Source: Deltaproteobacteria bacterium (GTDB lineage Bacteria > Myxococcota_A > Polyangia > Polyangiales > JADJMO01). Taken from it: a DNA stretch of 64,000 nt. Made by a program: the position numbers and the translations under genes. Under the pieces are notes generated by a model. That model saw only the letters and a list, made by a program, of their open reading frames with translations, ran no database searches and was not told the DNA's origin. The stretch's first letter is position 1; each line of letters begins with the position of its first letter. The DNA lies in contig JACPFM010000100.1 of NCBI GenBank assembly GCA_016182965.1, positions 1 to 64,000 on the forward strand, written 5' to 3'. Positions 35,414 to 43,516 of this stretch are shown here, piece after piece.

Positions 35414-35463
35414 TCACCCACCCGCGCGACGTATGACGTCACCCACCGGCGCGACGAATGACG
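35414..35463. repeat. Two imperfect tandem copies of a 25-base unit at the dinB 3' end
   Basis: Bases 35414-35438 and 35439-35463 differ at only two positions. The second copy is the C-terminal coding end of dinB including its stop (35439-35441), and the first lies beyond the stop. The arrangement is like those at 24125 and 44713. Confidence 0.8.
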
Positions 35464-36605
35464 TCGCGGCCGAACCGCTCCTCGATCGCGTCGAGGACGG
35501 CGCCGAGCGCGCGCGGCCGTTCGTTGCGCTCCGCGAAGAGCTCCTGCTGCGCCCCCTCGCTCTCGTGATCGGGCTCGAGGGCGGTCGCGGACACGCCGAC
35601 GAGGCGGGTGCGGACCCGCTCGAGCGGGATCCGGCCGAGGAGCTCGATCGCGAGGGCGTACAGCTCGCCCGCTTCGGTGAGCGGCGTCGGCGAGGTCGAC
35701 CGGCGCGTGATGAGGGAGTGATCGGAGCGTTTGACCTTGAGCACCAGGGCGCGCGCGCGGAGGTGGTCTCCGCGCAGACGACGGGCGACCTCTTCGCAGT
35801 GCCGCAGGATGGGCTCGCGCAGCGGATCGGGGCCGACCAGGTCGCGATCGAAGGTCGACTCGCTGCCGACGGACTTCGCCTCGTGCGACGGATCGACCGC
35901 GCGGTCGTCGTCGCCGACCGCGAGGCGCGAGAGGTGGTGGGCGCCGCGGGCCCCGAGCGCCCTTGCGAGCGCGTCGAAGTCCGCGCGCTGCAGGTCCCCG
36001 ATCGTCTCGAGGCCCGCGCGGTGGAGCACCTCGGCGGTCTTCGGCCCGACGCCCCACAGCCGCTCGATCCCGAGCGGCGAGAGGAACGCCGCCTCGAGAC
36101 CGACCGGGCAGACCACGAGCCCGTCCGGCTTGTTCAGATCGCTCGCGACCTTCGCCACGAACTTGCAGGACGCGATGCCGACGCTGGCCGTGAGGCCGGA
36201 GGTCGCCTCGCGGATCTGCGCCTTGAGGCGGCGGGCGATGGTCTCCGGGTCGCCGAACATCGCTCGCGAGGCGGTGACGTCGAGGAACGCCTCGTCGAGC
36301 GAGAGGCCCTCGACCAGGGGGGTGACCGCCCGCATCGTCGCGAAGACCACCCGGGAGGCCTCGGCGTAGGCCTCGCCGCGCGGCGGGACCACGATCGCCT
36401 GCGGGCAGCGCTGACGCGCCTCGACCATCGACATCGCGCTGCGAACGCCGAACTTGCGGGCCTCGTAGGTGCACGTGAGCACGACGCCCCGCGTGGGGTG
36501 GCCGCCGACGATCACCGGCTTGCCGCGGAGATCGGGCTGATCGCGCACCTCGACCGACGCGTAGAAGGCGTCCATGTCGAGGTGGAGGATCGTGCGCGCG
36601 GTCAC
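35439..36605 (-). CDS. dinB: DNA polymerase IV
   Basis: Y-family translesion polymerase of 388 residues. It has the N-terminal catalytic motif LHLDMDAFYASVE, the steric region TYEARKFGVRSAMS, the second carboxylate motif SLDEAFLDVT, the thumb helix-hairpin-helix (LWGVGPKTAEVLH) and a little-finger domain. The GTG at 36605 gives the usual short N-terminus. It has no C-terminal beta-clamp motif that stands out; a FGRDVIRRAGG tail ends the protein. SOS regulation is common for such genes, but no LexA box was recognised upstream. Confidence 0.92.
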   Translation of the reverse strand: MTARTILHLDMDAFYASVEVRDQPDLRGKPVIVGGHPTRGVVLTCTYEARKFGVRSAMSMVEARQRCPQAIVVPPRGEAYAEASRVVFATMRAVTPLVEGLSLDEAFLDVTASRAMFGDPETIARRLKAQIREATSGLTASVGIASCKFVAKVASDLNKPDGLVVCPVGLEAAFLSPLGIERLWGVGPKTAEVLHRAGLETIGDLQRADFDALARALGARGAHHLSRLAVGDDDRAVDPSHEAKSVGSESTFDRDLVGPDPLREPILRHCEEVARRLRGDHLRARALVLKVKRSDHSLITRRSTSPTPLTEAGELYALAIELLGRIPLERVRTRLVGVSATALEPDHESEGAQQELFAERNERPRALGAVLDAIEERFGRDVIRRAGG

Positions 36606-36717
36606 CGGCCCCGATGGTAGTCGCGGTCGCGACGGAGCACGAACGTCCCTGGTGTGACCCGACGAAGGCAGCCGCACGCGCACGCAACCGCGCGCCGGGG
36701 TCGTTCGATGGACGCGC

Positions 36718-38046
36718 ATGACCCCCCATCGCCCCTCCACCCTGCTGCCTCCCCCCGGCGCGCCGCGGACCGCCGAGATCGCGCACGATCGGCCGGCCCG
36801 CGGCCTCTCGCTGGTCATCGAGCCGTTCGGCGGTCCGCCGACGCGCGTGGCGCTTCCGAGAGAGGGCGAGCTCTTGCTCGGTGGGCTGTGGGCGGCGCCG
36901 CAGGGCGACGGTCGCATCGGGATCCCCGATCCGGCGGTGAGCGCGCGGCACGCACGGATCGAGGTGCGCGGCGGGCGCGCGCGCATCGTCGATCTCGGGA
37001 GCCGCAACGGGACCTGGGTCGGCGGCGCACGGGTCGAGGCCGCGGCGCTCTCGATCGGGACGTGCGCCATCGTCGGCCGGAGCGCCGTCGCGCTCGAGGA
37101 GACGAGCCCGGAGATCGACGACTTCGAGGAGGTCCTCGGCGACGAGCCGATCCCCGGGGCGATCGGGCGCTCGCCGGCGATGCGACGGCTCGCCGCGGCG
37201 GTGCACGCCTACGCCGGCCTGAGCGCCTCGGTGCTGGTGCGTGGCGAGAGCGGCAGCGGCAAGGAGGTCGTCGCGCGCGCGCTGCATCTGCTGTCGCCGC
37301 GGAGCGCGGGGCCGTTCCACGCCATCAACCTCGGCGCGCTGCCGCGCGAGCTCGCCGAGGCGGAGCTGTTCGGGCACGAGCGCGGCGCGTTCACCGGCGC
37401 CGCGACCGCGCGCGCGGGGGTCTTCGAGCTGTCCGACGGCGGCACCCTCCTGCTCGACGAGCTCGGCGAGCTGCCGCTCGACATGCAGGCCAAGCTCCTG
37501 CGCGTGTTGGAGACCGGCGAGGTGCGCAGGCTCGGCGCGCGTTCTGCGCGGCGGGTCGACGTGCGGGTGATCGCGGCGACGTGGGCCCCGCTCGAGCAGC
37601 GAATCGCCGACGGGACGTTCCGAGAAGACCTCTTCCACCGCGTCGCGGTGCTGATGATCGACGTGCCGCCGCTGCGAGAGCGTCGGAGCGACGTGCCCGC
37701 GATCGCCGAGGAGCTCCTCGCGCGCTCGGGCGACTTCGCGCACAAGTCGCTGTCGCCCGCGGCGGCCTCGCGGCTGGCGGCGGAGCCCTGGCCCGGCAAC
37801 GTCCGGGAGCTGCGCAACGTCCTCTATCGCGCCGCGGCGCTGACGCACGGGACGGTGATCGATGCGTCCGAGATCGCGCGCGCGCTGGTCTCGCGGAGCT
37901 CCCAGCCGCCTCCGCGCGCCACCTGCGATCGGCGGACGGCGGTCTCGCTCTTCGAGGCGCACGGATCGATCGCGGCGGCGGCGCGGGCGGCGGGTGTGCC
38001 GCGCGAGACGATGCGCGACTGGATCCGCGCGGCACGTCGGCCCTGA
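36718..38046 (+). CDS. FHA-domain sigma-54 dependent activator
   Basis: A 442-residue enhancer-binding protein. Residues 30-120 form an FHA domain (RIGIPDPAVSARHARI, GSRNGTWVGG) that binds phosphothreonine. Residues 145-375 form an AAA+ domain with GESGSGKE (Walker A), GAFTGA (sigma54 contact loop, intact) and GGTLLLDELGE (Walker B). The C-terminus carries a Fis-type helix-turn-helix (SIAAAARAAGVPRETMRDWI). Such FHA activators in myxobacteria act with Ser/Thr kinases in development. A sigma54-like promoter follows at 38110. Confidence 0.92.
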   Translation: MTPHRPSTLLPPPGAPRTAEIAHDRPARGLSLVIEPFGGPPTRVALPREGELLLGGLWAAPQGDGRIGIPDPAVSARHARIEVRGGRARIVDLGSRNGTWVGGARVEAAALSIGTCAIVGRSAVALEETSPEIDDFEEVLGDEPIPGAIGRSPAMRRLAAAVHAYAGLSASVLVRGESGSGKEVVARALHLLSPRSAGPFHAINLGALPRELAEAELFGHERGAFTGAATARAGVFELSDGGTLLLDELGELPLDMQAKLLRVLETGEVRRLGARSARRVDVRVIAATWAPLEQRIADGTFREDLFHRVAVLMIDVPPLRERRSDVPAIAEELLARSGDFAHKSLSPAAASRLAAEPWPGNVRELRNVLYRAAALTHGTVIDASEIARALVSRSSQPPPRATCDRRTAVSLFEAHGSIAAAARAAGVPRETMRDWIRAARRP

Positions 38047-38079
38047 TCGACGCGGCCACCTTGTGCCAGTGGCCCAGCC

Positions 38080-38095
38080 GAGAACGCGCGTTCTC
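38080..38095. promoter_or_regulatory. Perfect 16-base palindrome upstream of a sigma-54-like promoter
   Basis: GAGAACGCGCGTTCTC is a perfect palindrome. It lies 15-30 bases upstream of the -24 element of the following gene and just after an enhancer-binding-protein gene, so it may be the activator's binding site. Enhancers usually lie further away, so this is tentative. Confidence 0.45.
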
Positions 38096-38109
38096 CGCGG
38101 ATTTCCATG

Positions 38110-38125
38110 TGGCACATGGCGTGCT
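38110..38125 (+). promoter_or_regulatory. Sigma-54-like promoter
   Basis: TGGCAC-N5-GTGCT matches the -24/-12 consensus TGGCAC-N5-TTGCW at all positions but one, with GG and GC exactly 10 bases apart. It lies 15 bases upstream of the next ATG, so the transcript would have a leader of only about 4 bases. This short leader is the main weakness of the call. Confidence 0.5.
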
Positions 38126-38139
38126 CTCGTCGGCGGACC

Positions 38140-39003
38140 ATGCGCTCCACCCTCCCGCTCCTCGCGATCGCCGCCGTGTCGGTCGTCTTCGGCACCGCGA
38201 TGGTTCGTCACCGCCAGGCCACCGCGGCGCCGCCGACGACCAAGCCCGCGCCCATTTGCGACGCCGTCACCGGCTACGGCCCGACGTGCGCGGTCCCGCC
38301 GCTGAACCCCGCGCGGGTGAAGGTGCCGGCGGGCGCCTTCTCCATGGGGTCGACCGGCGGCGCGAAGGACGAGGCGCCGGTCCACACCGTCAAGGGCGCC
38401 GCGTTCGAGATGGATCGCTACGAGGTGACCAACGCGCGCTTCGCCGCGTGCGTGAAGGCGGGGAGCTGCGCGCCGCCGAGCCTCTCGAGCTCCAAGCTGC
38501 GCGCGCACTACCACGACGATCCGAAGTTCGCCGACTACCCGGTGATCTTCGTCTCGTGGGAGCAGGCCTCGTCGTACTGCAAGTTCGCCGGCGGTCGCCT
38601 GCCGAGCGAGGCCGAGTGGGAGCGCGCCGCGCGCGGCACCGACGCGCCGCGCACCTTCCCGTGGGGCGAGAGCGCGCCCGACTGCAAGAAGGCGAACTTC
38701 GCCGGCTGCGTCGGCGACACCGACCGGGTCGGCATGCGCGAGGCGGGCGCGAGCCCCTACGGCGCGATGGACATGGCGGGCAACGTCTGGGAGTGGACGG
38801 CCGACTGGTACGACTCGAAGTACTACGCGCACTCGCCGTCGGTCGATCCAAAGGGCCCAGAGACCGGCACGCTCAAGGTGATGCGCGGCGGCTGCTGGGT
38901 GTCGGGCGCGGACTCGCTTCGCACCACCTGTCGAAAGGCGGAGCTCCCGAAATCGTGGGCGCCGAACGTCGGCTTCCGCTGCGTGTACGGAGGTGCGTCG
39001 TGA
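38140..39003 (+). CDS. Sulfatase-modifying-factor-like (SUMF1/FGE) exported protein
   Basis: A 287-residue protein with an N-terminal signal-anchor (LPLLAIAAVSVVFGTAMV). The FGE-sulfatase fold follows, with VPAGAFSMGS near 65, DRYEVTNARF near 95, PVIFVSWEQASSYCKFAGGR near 140, LPSEAEWERAARG, GAMDMAGNVWEWTADW and RGGCWVS...GFRCV. Many family members lack enzyme activity and serve as binding modules. Catalytic cysteines of true FGE are not obvious here, so enzyme activity is doubtful. The stop overlaps the GTG of the DUF2330 gene. Confidence 0.85.
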   Translation: MRSTLPLLAIAAVSVVFGTAMVRHRQATAAPPTTKPAPICDAVTGYGPTCAVPPLNPARVKVPAGAFSMGSTGGAKDEAPVHTVKGAAFEMDRYEVTNARFAACVKAGSCAPPSLSSSKLRAHYHDDPKFADYPVIFVSWEQASSYCKFAGGRLPSEAEWERAARGTDAPRTFPWGESAPDCKKANFAGCVGDTDRVGMREAGASPYGAMDMAGNVWEWTADWYDSKYYAHSPSVDPKGPETGTLKVMRGGCWVSGADSLRTTCRKAELPKSWAPNVGFRCVYGGAS

Positions 39004-40148
39004 GCCGCGCACCGGTGAAGCCGGTCGCCCTCGCCGCCCTCTCGGCCATGACGGCGGCGTCGCTGTGGGCGTCCTCGGCGTGGCCGTGCGGCGCGCCCTT
39101 CGGCGCCGGCGTCAACGTCGATCCGAAGCAGGACATCATCGTCGTCCACAAGGCCGGGACCGAGACGTACGTGTTCCAGCCGACGTTCTGCGGCGAGGCG
39201 AAGGACTTCGGCCTGATCCTCCCGGTGCCCTCGGTCCTGAGCAGCGCGCCCGAGCTGTCGGACGAGAAGGCGTTCGCGGCGGCCGACCAGCTGTCGAAGC
39301 CGACGGTGGTGAAGAAGACCGAGTGCATGAGCCGCGGCGGCGTCGGCGGCGGAATGGACGCGGGCTTCGGCGGCACCGACGGCACGACGGTGGTGGCCAG
39401 CGGGCGCGTCGGGTTCCTCGACTGGACGCAGCTGAAGGCCGACTCCGAGGCGTCGTTCACGAGCTGGCTCGACGCCAACGGGTACGCCTACGATCCGGCC
39501 GCGAAGTCGGCGTTCGCCTCGTACGTCACCAAGGGCTGGTACTTCCTGGCCTTCAAGATCAACCAGGGCGCGCCGACCGGCAGCAACAACTGCCGCGCGC
39601 TCGGACCGGTGAAGCTCGCGTTCCCGACGACGACGCCGGTCGTGCCGTCGCGCATCGCGACGGCGGGGCAGACGCTGCCGAGCGGCGGCTACGCGTACGG
39701 CTTCTCCTGGCGCGTGTTCGCGATCACCGACGCGTCGGGGCAGATCGGCTTCGCCGACGCGGAGTCGTCCACCCGCAAGCTCGGGTTCGCCGGCGCGCTG
39801 ACCGAAGGCGACGCGAGCAAGCTCGCGGGCCTCGCCGCCGCGGGCGATCGGATGACCAAGCTGACCCTGTGGTTCGACAAGACGGTCACCGAGGACGTTG
39901 CCTTCGCCCGCAAGGCGCCGAGCGACTTCCGCGAGACGGTGTACGACGTCACCTACGTCGACTGCAGCGACGGCGGCGTGCCCGACAGCGACGCCGGCGA
40001 CGACGGCGGCGTCGGCCCGCAGAACCAGGCCGACCAGGCGGCGGGCGGCGCCGGCTGCGCCACCGCGCGCGGCAGCAGCGGCTGGGCCTCGGCGCTCGCG
40101 CTTCTGGCCGTGGCGATCGCGCGCGTGCGGCGACATCGCGCGCGATGA
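39000..40148 (+). CDS. DUF2330-like protein with MYXO-CTERM-like tail
   Basis: A 382-residue exported protein with signal peptide (LSAMTAASLWASSAWPCGAP). It has a conserved N-terminal region (DPKQDIIVVHKAGTETYVFQ, DFGLILPVPSV) typical of DUF2330 proteins. A Gly/Asp-rich linker is followed by the tail AGCATARGSSGWASALALLA ending in an Arg-rich cluster (ARVRRHRAR). This resembles the MYXO-CTERM sorting signal found in Myxococcota, in which a Cys is followed by a hydrophobic helix and Arg-rich end. It is coupled to the FGE-like gene (GTGA). Confidence 0.82.
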   Translation: MSRAPVKPVALAALSAMTAASLWASSAWPCGAPFGAGVNVDPKQDIIVVHKAGTETYVFQPTFCGEAKDFGLILPVPSVLSSAPELSDEKAFAAADQLSKPTVVKKTECMSRGGVGGGMDAGFGGTDGTTVVASGRVGFLDWTQLKADSEASFTSWLDANGYAYDPAAKSAFASYVTKGWYFLAFKINQGAPTGSNNCRALGPVKLAFPTTTPVVPSRIATAGQTLPSGGYAYGFSWRVFAITDASGQIGFADAESSTRKLGFAGALTEGDASKLAGLAAAGDRMTKLTLWFDKTVTEDVAFARKAPSDFRETVYDVTYVDCSDGGVPDSDAGDDGGVGPQNQADQAAGGAGCATARGSSGWASALALLAVAIARVRRHRAR

Positions 40149-40175
40149 CACGCACCGACACGCGCCGTCGCGATC

Positions 40176-41780
40176 TCAAGGGCTCGCGACACGCTCCCCG
40201 AGCACCTGCTCGTTGCCGTCGGCGTCCCGCGCCACCACGCGCACGAGGTGGGGACACGCGGACCAGCCGTCGGTCGGAATGGAGACGTCGAAGCCCGCCT
40301 TCGGACAGCCGACGTACCCGGGGTACACCGCGCAGACGTCGGCGCGCGCGACCGTGATCGTCGCGCCCGCCGCCTTCACGCCGTCGACGAGCACGTCGAT
40401 CGTGGTGCCGGCGCGGTTGTCGAGCGCCCAGCCGGCGACGCGCAACGGCGTGCCCTTCACGAAGGTGATCGCCGCAGCCGGCTGATCGACGTGGCCAAAC
40501 GGACCACGCGCCTTCTCCGCCGCTTCGAGCTCGGTCTTCACCGTCGCGAAGCTGCCGAGCGCCAGGTGCGACATGCCGCGGACGGTGGCGCCCGCGCCGA
40601 TGCCGAAGGCGACGCGCGCGCGCACGTTGTGGAAGTACGGCGCCTTGCTGCCGTCGCCGCGCCAGCCCTGAAACGCGGTGACGCCCTGATCCATCTCGAG
40701 GCCGACGCCGTAGTCCTTCGTCGCGTTCTGCCAGGTGACCCACGGCGCGGGCGAGGTGAAGTTGCCGACGTAGAAGCCGTCGTTCGCCGGGGTGGCGATC
40801 GCCGGCGCGACGCCCGCCGCGTCGAGGAGCAGCGGCAGATCGGGCGCGCCGCCCGCGCCGTTTCCGACGTAGAGCGTCGGCCACTCCTGCTCGGTGCTCG
40901 GGTGGCCGAAGGTCTCGCTGCTCTTGACCTCGGTGTCCACCTCGACGACGTGCTCGCGGACGAAGCGCAGGCGCATGCGGTAGGTCACGTCGACCTTGCG
41001 CCCGGTGGCGGTGCACGCGCTCTTGCGGCAGTCGGGCGCGTCCCAGTCGGGGTTCCACTGCAGCGGCTGCACGACGAGCTCGAGCGCGTCGCCGACCTTT
41101 CCGTGCGAGAGGACCGGCGCGCCGTGGTTGCACTCGTCGCCGCCCTGCACCGGGTTCCACCCGAGGAAGGTGATCGAGTCGCCGCAGGTCGCCGTCGAGC
41201 CCACGCACGATGCGGTCGCGGCGCACGGCTGCTTGATGCGGGTCGGAGCGTAGAGGGCCAGCTGCAGCTCGCGGCCGGTGTCGTTCGCGTCGATGACGTT
41301 GCTCGCCGGGTTCGCGGTGAGGCCGAAGAAGACCACCGTGCCGCCCCAGTCGAGCCGCGCGCCGATGCGGATGTACTTCGTCGGAGAGTCGAGGAAGACG
41401 TCCTGGTGGGTGCCCACCGTCGCCTCGGTGATCGCTCCGAAGCCCGGGGACTTGGGGCGCATCGACCACGCGTCGACGTCCGGGGCGGCCGTGACCGGCG
41501 CGCACGTCGCGCCGTCGACTGCCGCATCCGACGCGGCGTCGGTCGTCGCATCCGACGCGGCGTCGGTCGTCGCGTCCGACGCGGCGTCGGCGGCGACGCC
41601 GGCCTCCGCGTCCGGCGTGGTCGTCGAGTCGACCGCCGCGGAGCCGTCGGACGCGTCGATCGCGACGGGCGCGGAATCGGTGGGCGGCGACGATCCATCC
41701 GCTTCGCCGCCGTCCGCGCAGGCGGTCGAGAAGAGGACCGAGACCGAAAGGAGCGCCGTCAAGGCTCTCGGAGCGTGCAT
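40176..41780 (-). CDS. Lipoprotein with Asp/Ala/Ser linker
   Basis: A 534-residue lipoprotein. The signal peptide ends at lipobox FSTAC. A low-complexity linker with three ASDATTDA-type repeats (about 65-95) is followed by a beta-rich body (LGWNPVQGGDECNHGAPV, VDVTYRMRLRFVREHVVEVD), and the C-terminal 100 residues contain cysteines DVCAVYPGYVGC and SACPH. It resembles myxobacterial surface proteins, and no domain is assigned. It follows the expansin-like gene by 12 bases and is probably co-transcribed. Confidence 0.72.
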   Translation of the reverse strand: MHAPRALTALLSVSVLFSTACADGGEADGSSPPTDSAPVAIDASDGSAAVDSTTTPDAEAGVAADAASDATTDAASDATTDAASDAAVDGATCAPVTAAPDVDAWSMRPKSPGFGAITEATVGTHQDVFLDSPTKYIRIGARLDWGGTVVFFGLTANPASNVIDANDTGRELQLALYAPTRIKQPCAATASCVGSTATCGDSITFLGWNPVQGGDECNHGAPVLSHGKVGDALELVVQPLQWNPDWDAPDCRKSACTATGRKVDVTYRMRLRFVREHVVEVDTEVKSSETFGHPSTEQEWPTLYVGNGAGGAPDLPLLLDAAGVAPAIATPANDGFYVGNFTSPAPWVTWQNATKDYGVGLEMDQGVTAFQGWRGDGSKAPYFHNVRARVAFGIGAGATVRGMSHLALGSFATVKTELEAAEKARGPFGHVDQPAAAITFVKGTPLRVAGWALDNRAGTTIDVLVDGVKAAGATITVARADVCAVYPGYVGCPKAGFDVSIPTDGWSACPHLVRVVARDADGNEQVLGERVASP

Positions 41781-41792
41781 CCGCTCAGCGTA

Positions 41793-42545
41793 TCAACAGT
41801 CGAGGCACGCCCAGTCGACGATCCCGCTGCTGGTCCCGAAGCGCTCGGCCGTGTACTTCTCGATGTCGATCAGGAACCCGGTCGTGGAGCTGTTCTTCGT
41901 GCAGCACCCGGTGCAGTCGGAGTCGGCGCACATGTCGTAGACCTTCACGTCGATCTGCTTTTCGCCCTGCCGCAGGCGGAGCGTCTTGAGCTTGTAGGTC
42001 TCGAAGTCCTTGCCGTGCACCGCGGCGATGTTGTTCGCCTTGACCCAGCTCTCCGGCTGCACGCCGGGGAGCGCCGCGAACTGACCGGCCCAGGTGCAGC
42101 CGCTGTACTCGATGCACTCCTCGCTGCCCGGATCGGGGTAGGACGTGTACCAGGTGAGGTTCGCCTTCCGCCAGACGAGCGTCGGCGCGTCGACGGCGGG
42201 AGCGGCGTCGAGCGCGGTGTCGCGCGCCGCGCTGTCCGTCGCCGCGCCGTCCACCGCGACCGACGCATCCTCCGGCTCGCCCGACGACGCCTCGACGACG
42301 TTCGCTTCCTCGGCGGCATCTCGAGAGACGCCACTGTCGTCGGCGGTGCGCGTGGGCTCGACGACGGGGGAGCTCGCATCGAGCTCGCCGGCGGCCGGGC
42401 CGAACCCGCCCGGCTCCTCGCCCGCCTCGCCGATGGCGCCGCGGACACAGCCCGCGAGCAGCATCGCCACGCCCAAGATCGTCACGCCCCGCATCGTCAC
42501 GAACCAAGACCGGGGAGCCAGAGGGCTCGCAGCAGGAAACGACAT
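41793..42545 (-). CDS. Expansin-like (double-psi beta-barrel) lipoprotein
   Basis: A 250-residue lipoprotein: signal peptide with lipobox LLAGC (about residue 33), Asp/Ser linker, then a Cys-rich domain of about 120 residues. The domain has ANLTWYTSYPDPGSEECIEY, AALPGVQPESW, IDVKVYDMCADSDCTGC and ends FLIDIEKYTAERFGT...CLDC. The pattern, a threonine/tyrosine start, a D-x-C...C motif and IDIEKYTAERF, matches the double-psi barrel of RlpA/expansin-type proteins that bind or loosen polysaccharides. GAGGAAAG precedes the ATG at 42545. Confidence 0.6.
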   Translation of the reverse strand: MSFPAASPLAPRSWFVTMRGVTILGVAMLLAGCVRGAIGEAGEEPGGFGPAAGELDASSPVVEPTRTADDSGVSRDAAEEANVVEASSGEPEDASVAVDGAATDSAARDTALDAAPAVDAPTLVWRKANLTWYTSYPDPGSEECIEYSGCTWAGQFAALPGVQPESWVKANNIAAVHGKDFETYKLKTLRLRQGEKQIDVKVYDMCADSDCTGCCTKNSSTTGFLIDIEKYTAERFGTSSGIVDWACLDC

Positions 42546-42754
42546 CGACTCGCTTTCCTCGTGCGCGCCGCCGACTACGCGGAGCGCACGTTTGCTTTGG
42601 AAGGCGCGCGATGGGTCTGCAACGAGGTTTTCCTGCGACATCGTGCGCACGCGGACGTGTCGGCTCGCCAACCCGCGCGCGATTCGTCAGGTGTTCGCGG
42701 TGCAGGGCCCCGGCGCCCTTGCGCTGGAAAATCAGGTCGGCGACGTTTCGCTCC

Positions 42755-43474
42755 ATGACGCCGCCCACGCCTCCTGGTCCTCCCGGTGCACCTCCTCCGT
42801 ACGGCGCGCCGCCGTCGCACGGCCAACCGCCGGCGGCGCCGCCCGGCTACGCGCAGCAACCGCCGCAGTACGGGCAGCCGCAGTACGCGCAGCCCCAGTA
42901 CGGACAGCCGCAGGGGCAGCCGCAGTACGGACAGCCGCAGTACGCGCAGCCCCAGTACGGGCAGCCGCAGTTCGCCCAGCAGGGCGCGCAGCCCGGCGCC
43001 GCGACGTCGATGGGCCCCGGCACCGGCCGCATGAACAAGTGGATCTATCGCCTGTTCATGCTGCTCGGCCCGATGATCGGCGGCGCGCTCGCCGCGTGGG
43101 GCGCGGAGGACTCCAAGGTGACGGAGCTCCTCTACGTCGCGCCGATCCCGATCGTGATCGGGATCCCGTTCATGTACGTGTTCCTCTTCAAGATGTGGGC
43201 GGCGATCCAGGACGGGCAGGCGCGCACCACGCCCGGCAAGGCGATCGGCTTCCTGTTCATTCCGCTGTTCAACTACTACTGGATCTTCCAGGTGCTGCCG
43301 GGGTACGCGACCGACTTCAACAAGTTCGTCGATCGCCACCGGATCAACGCGCCGAAGCTCTCGCAGGGGCTCATCCTCGCGGCGATGTTCGTCCCCGGGC
43401 TCAACGTCATCCTCTGGTGGATCCTGCTCGGCAAGATCTGCGACGGGGTGAACGCGCTGCCCACGACGAAGTGA
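42755..43474 (+). CDS. Membrane protein with QYGQP-repeat N-terminus (DUF4328-like)
   Basis: A 239-residue protein. Residues 1-80 are Pro/Gly/Tyr/Gln-rich with QYGQPQ/QYAQPQ repeats. Three to four membrane helices follow (WIYRLFMLLGPMIGGALAAW, LYVAPIPIVIGIPFMYVFLF, GFLFIPLFNYYWIFQVLPGY). A cytoplasmic loop with DFNKFVDRHRINAPKLSQGL precedes the last helix. The pattern resembles DUF4328 membrane proteins. Function unknown. Sister architecture to 15899-16453. Confidence 0.75.
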   Translation: MTPPTPPGPPGAPPPYGAPPSHGQPPAAPPGYAQQPPQYGQPQYAQPQYGQPQGQPQYGQPQYAQPQYGQPQFAQQGAQPGAATSMGPGTGRMNKWIYRLFMLLGPMIGGALAAWGAEDSKVTELLYVAPIPIVIGIPFMYVFLFKMWAAIQDGQARTTPGKAIGFLFIPLFNYYWIFQVLPGYATDFNKFVDRHRINAPKLSQGLILAAMFVPGLNVILWWILLGKICDGVNALPTTK

Positions 43475-43516
43475 CGGCCGCCGCGGCGCGCGCCCGGAGC
43501 GCGTGACCGCCGCCGC

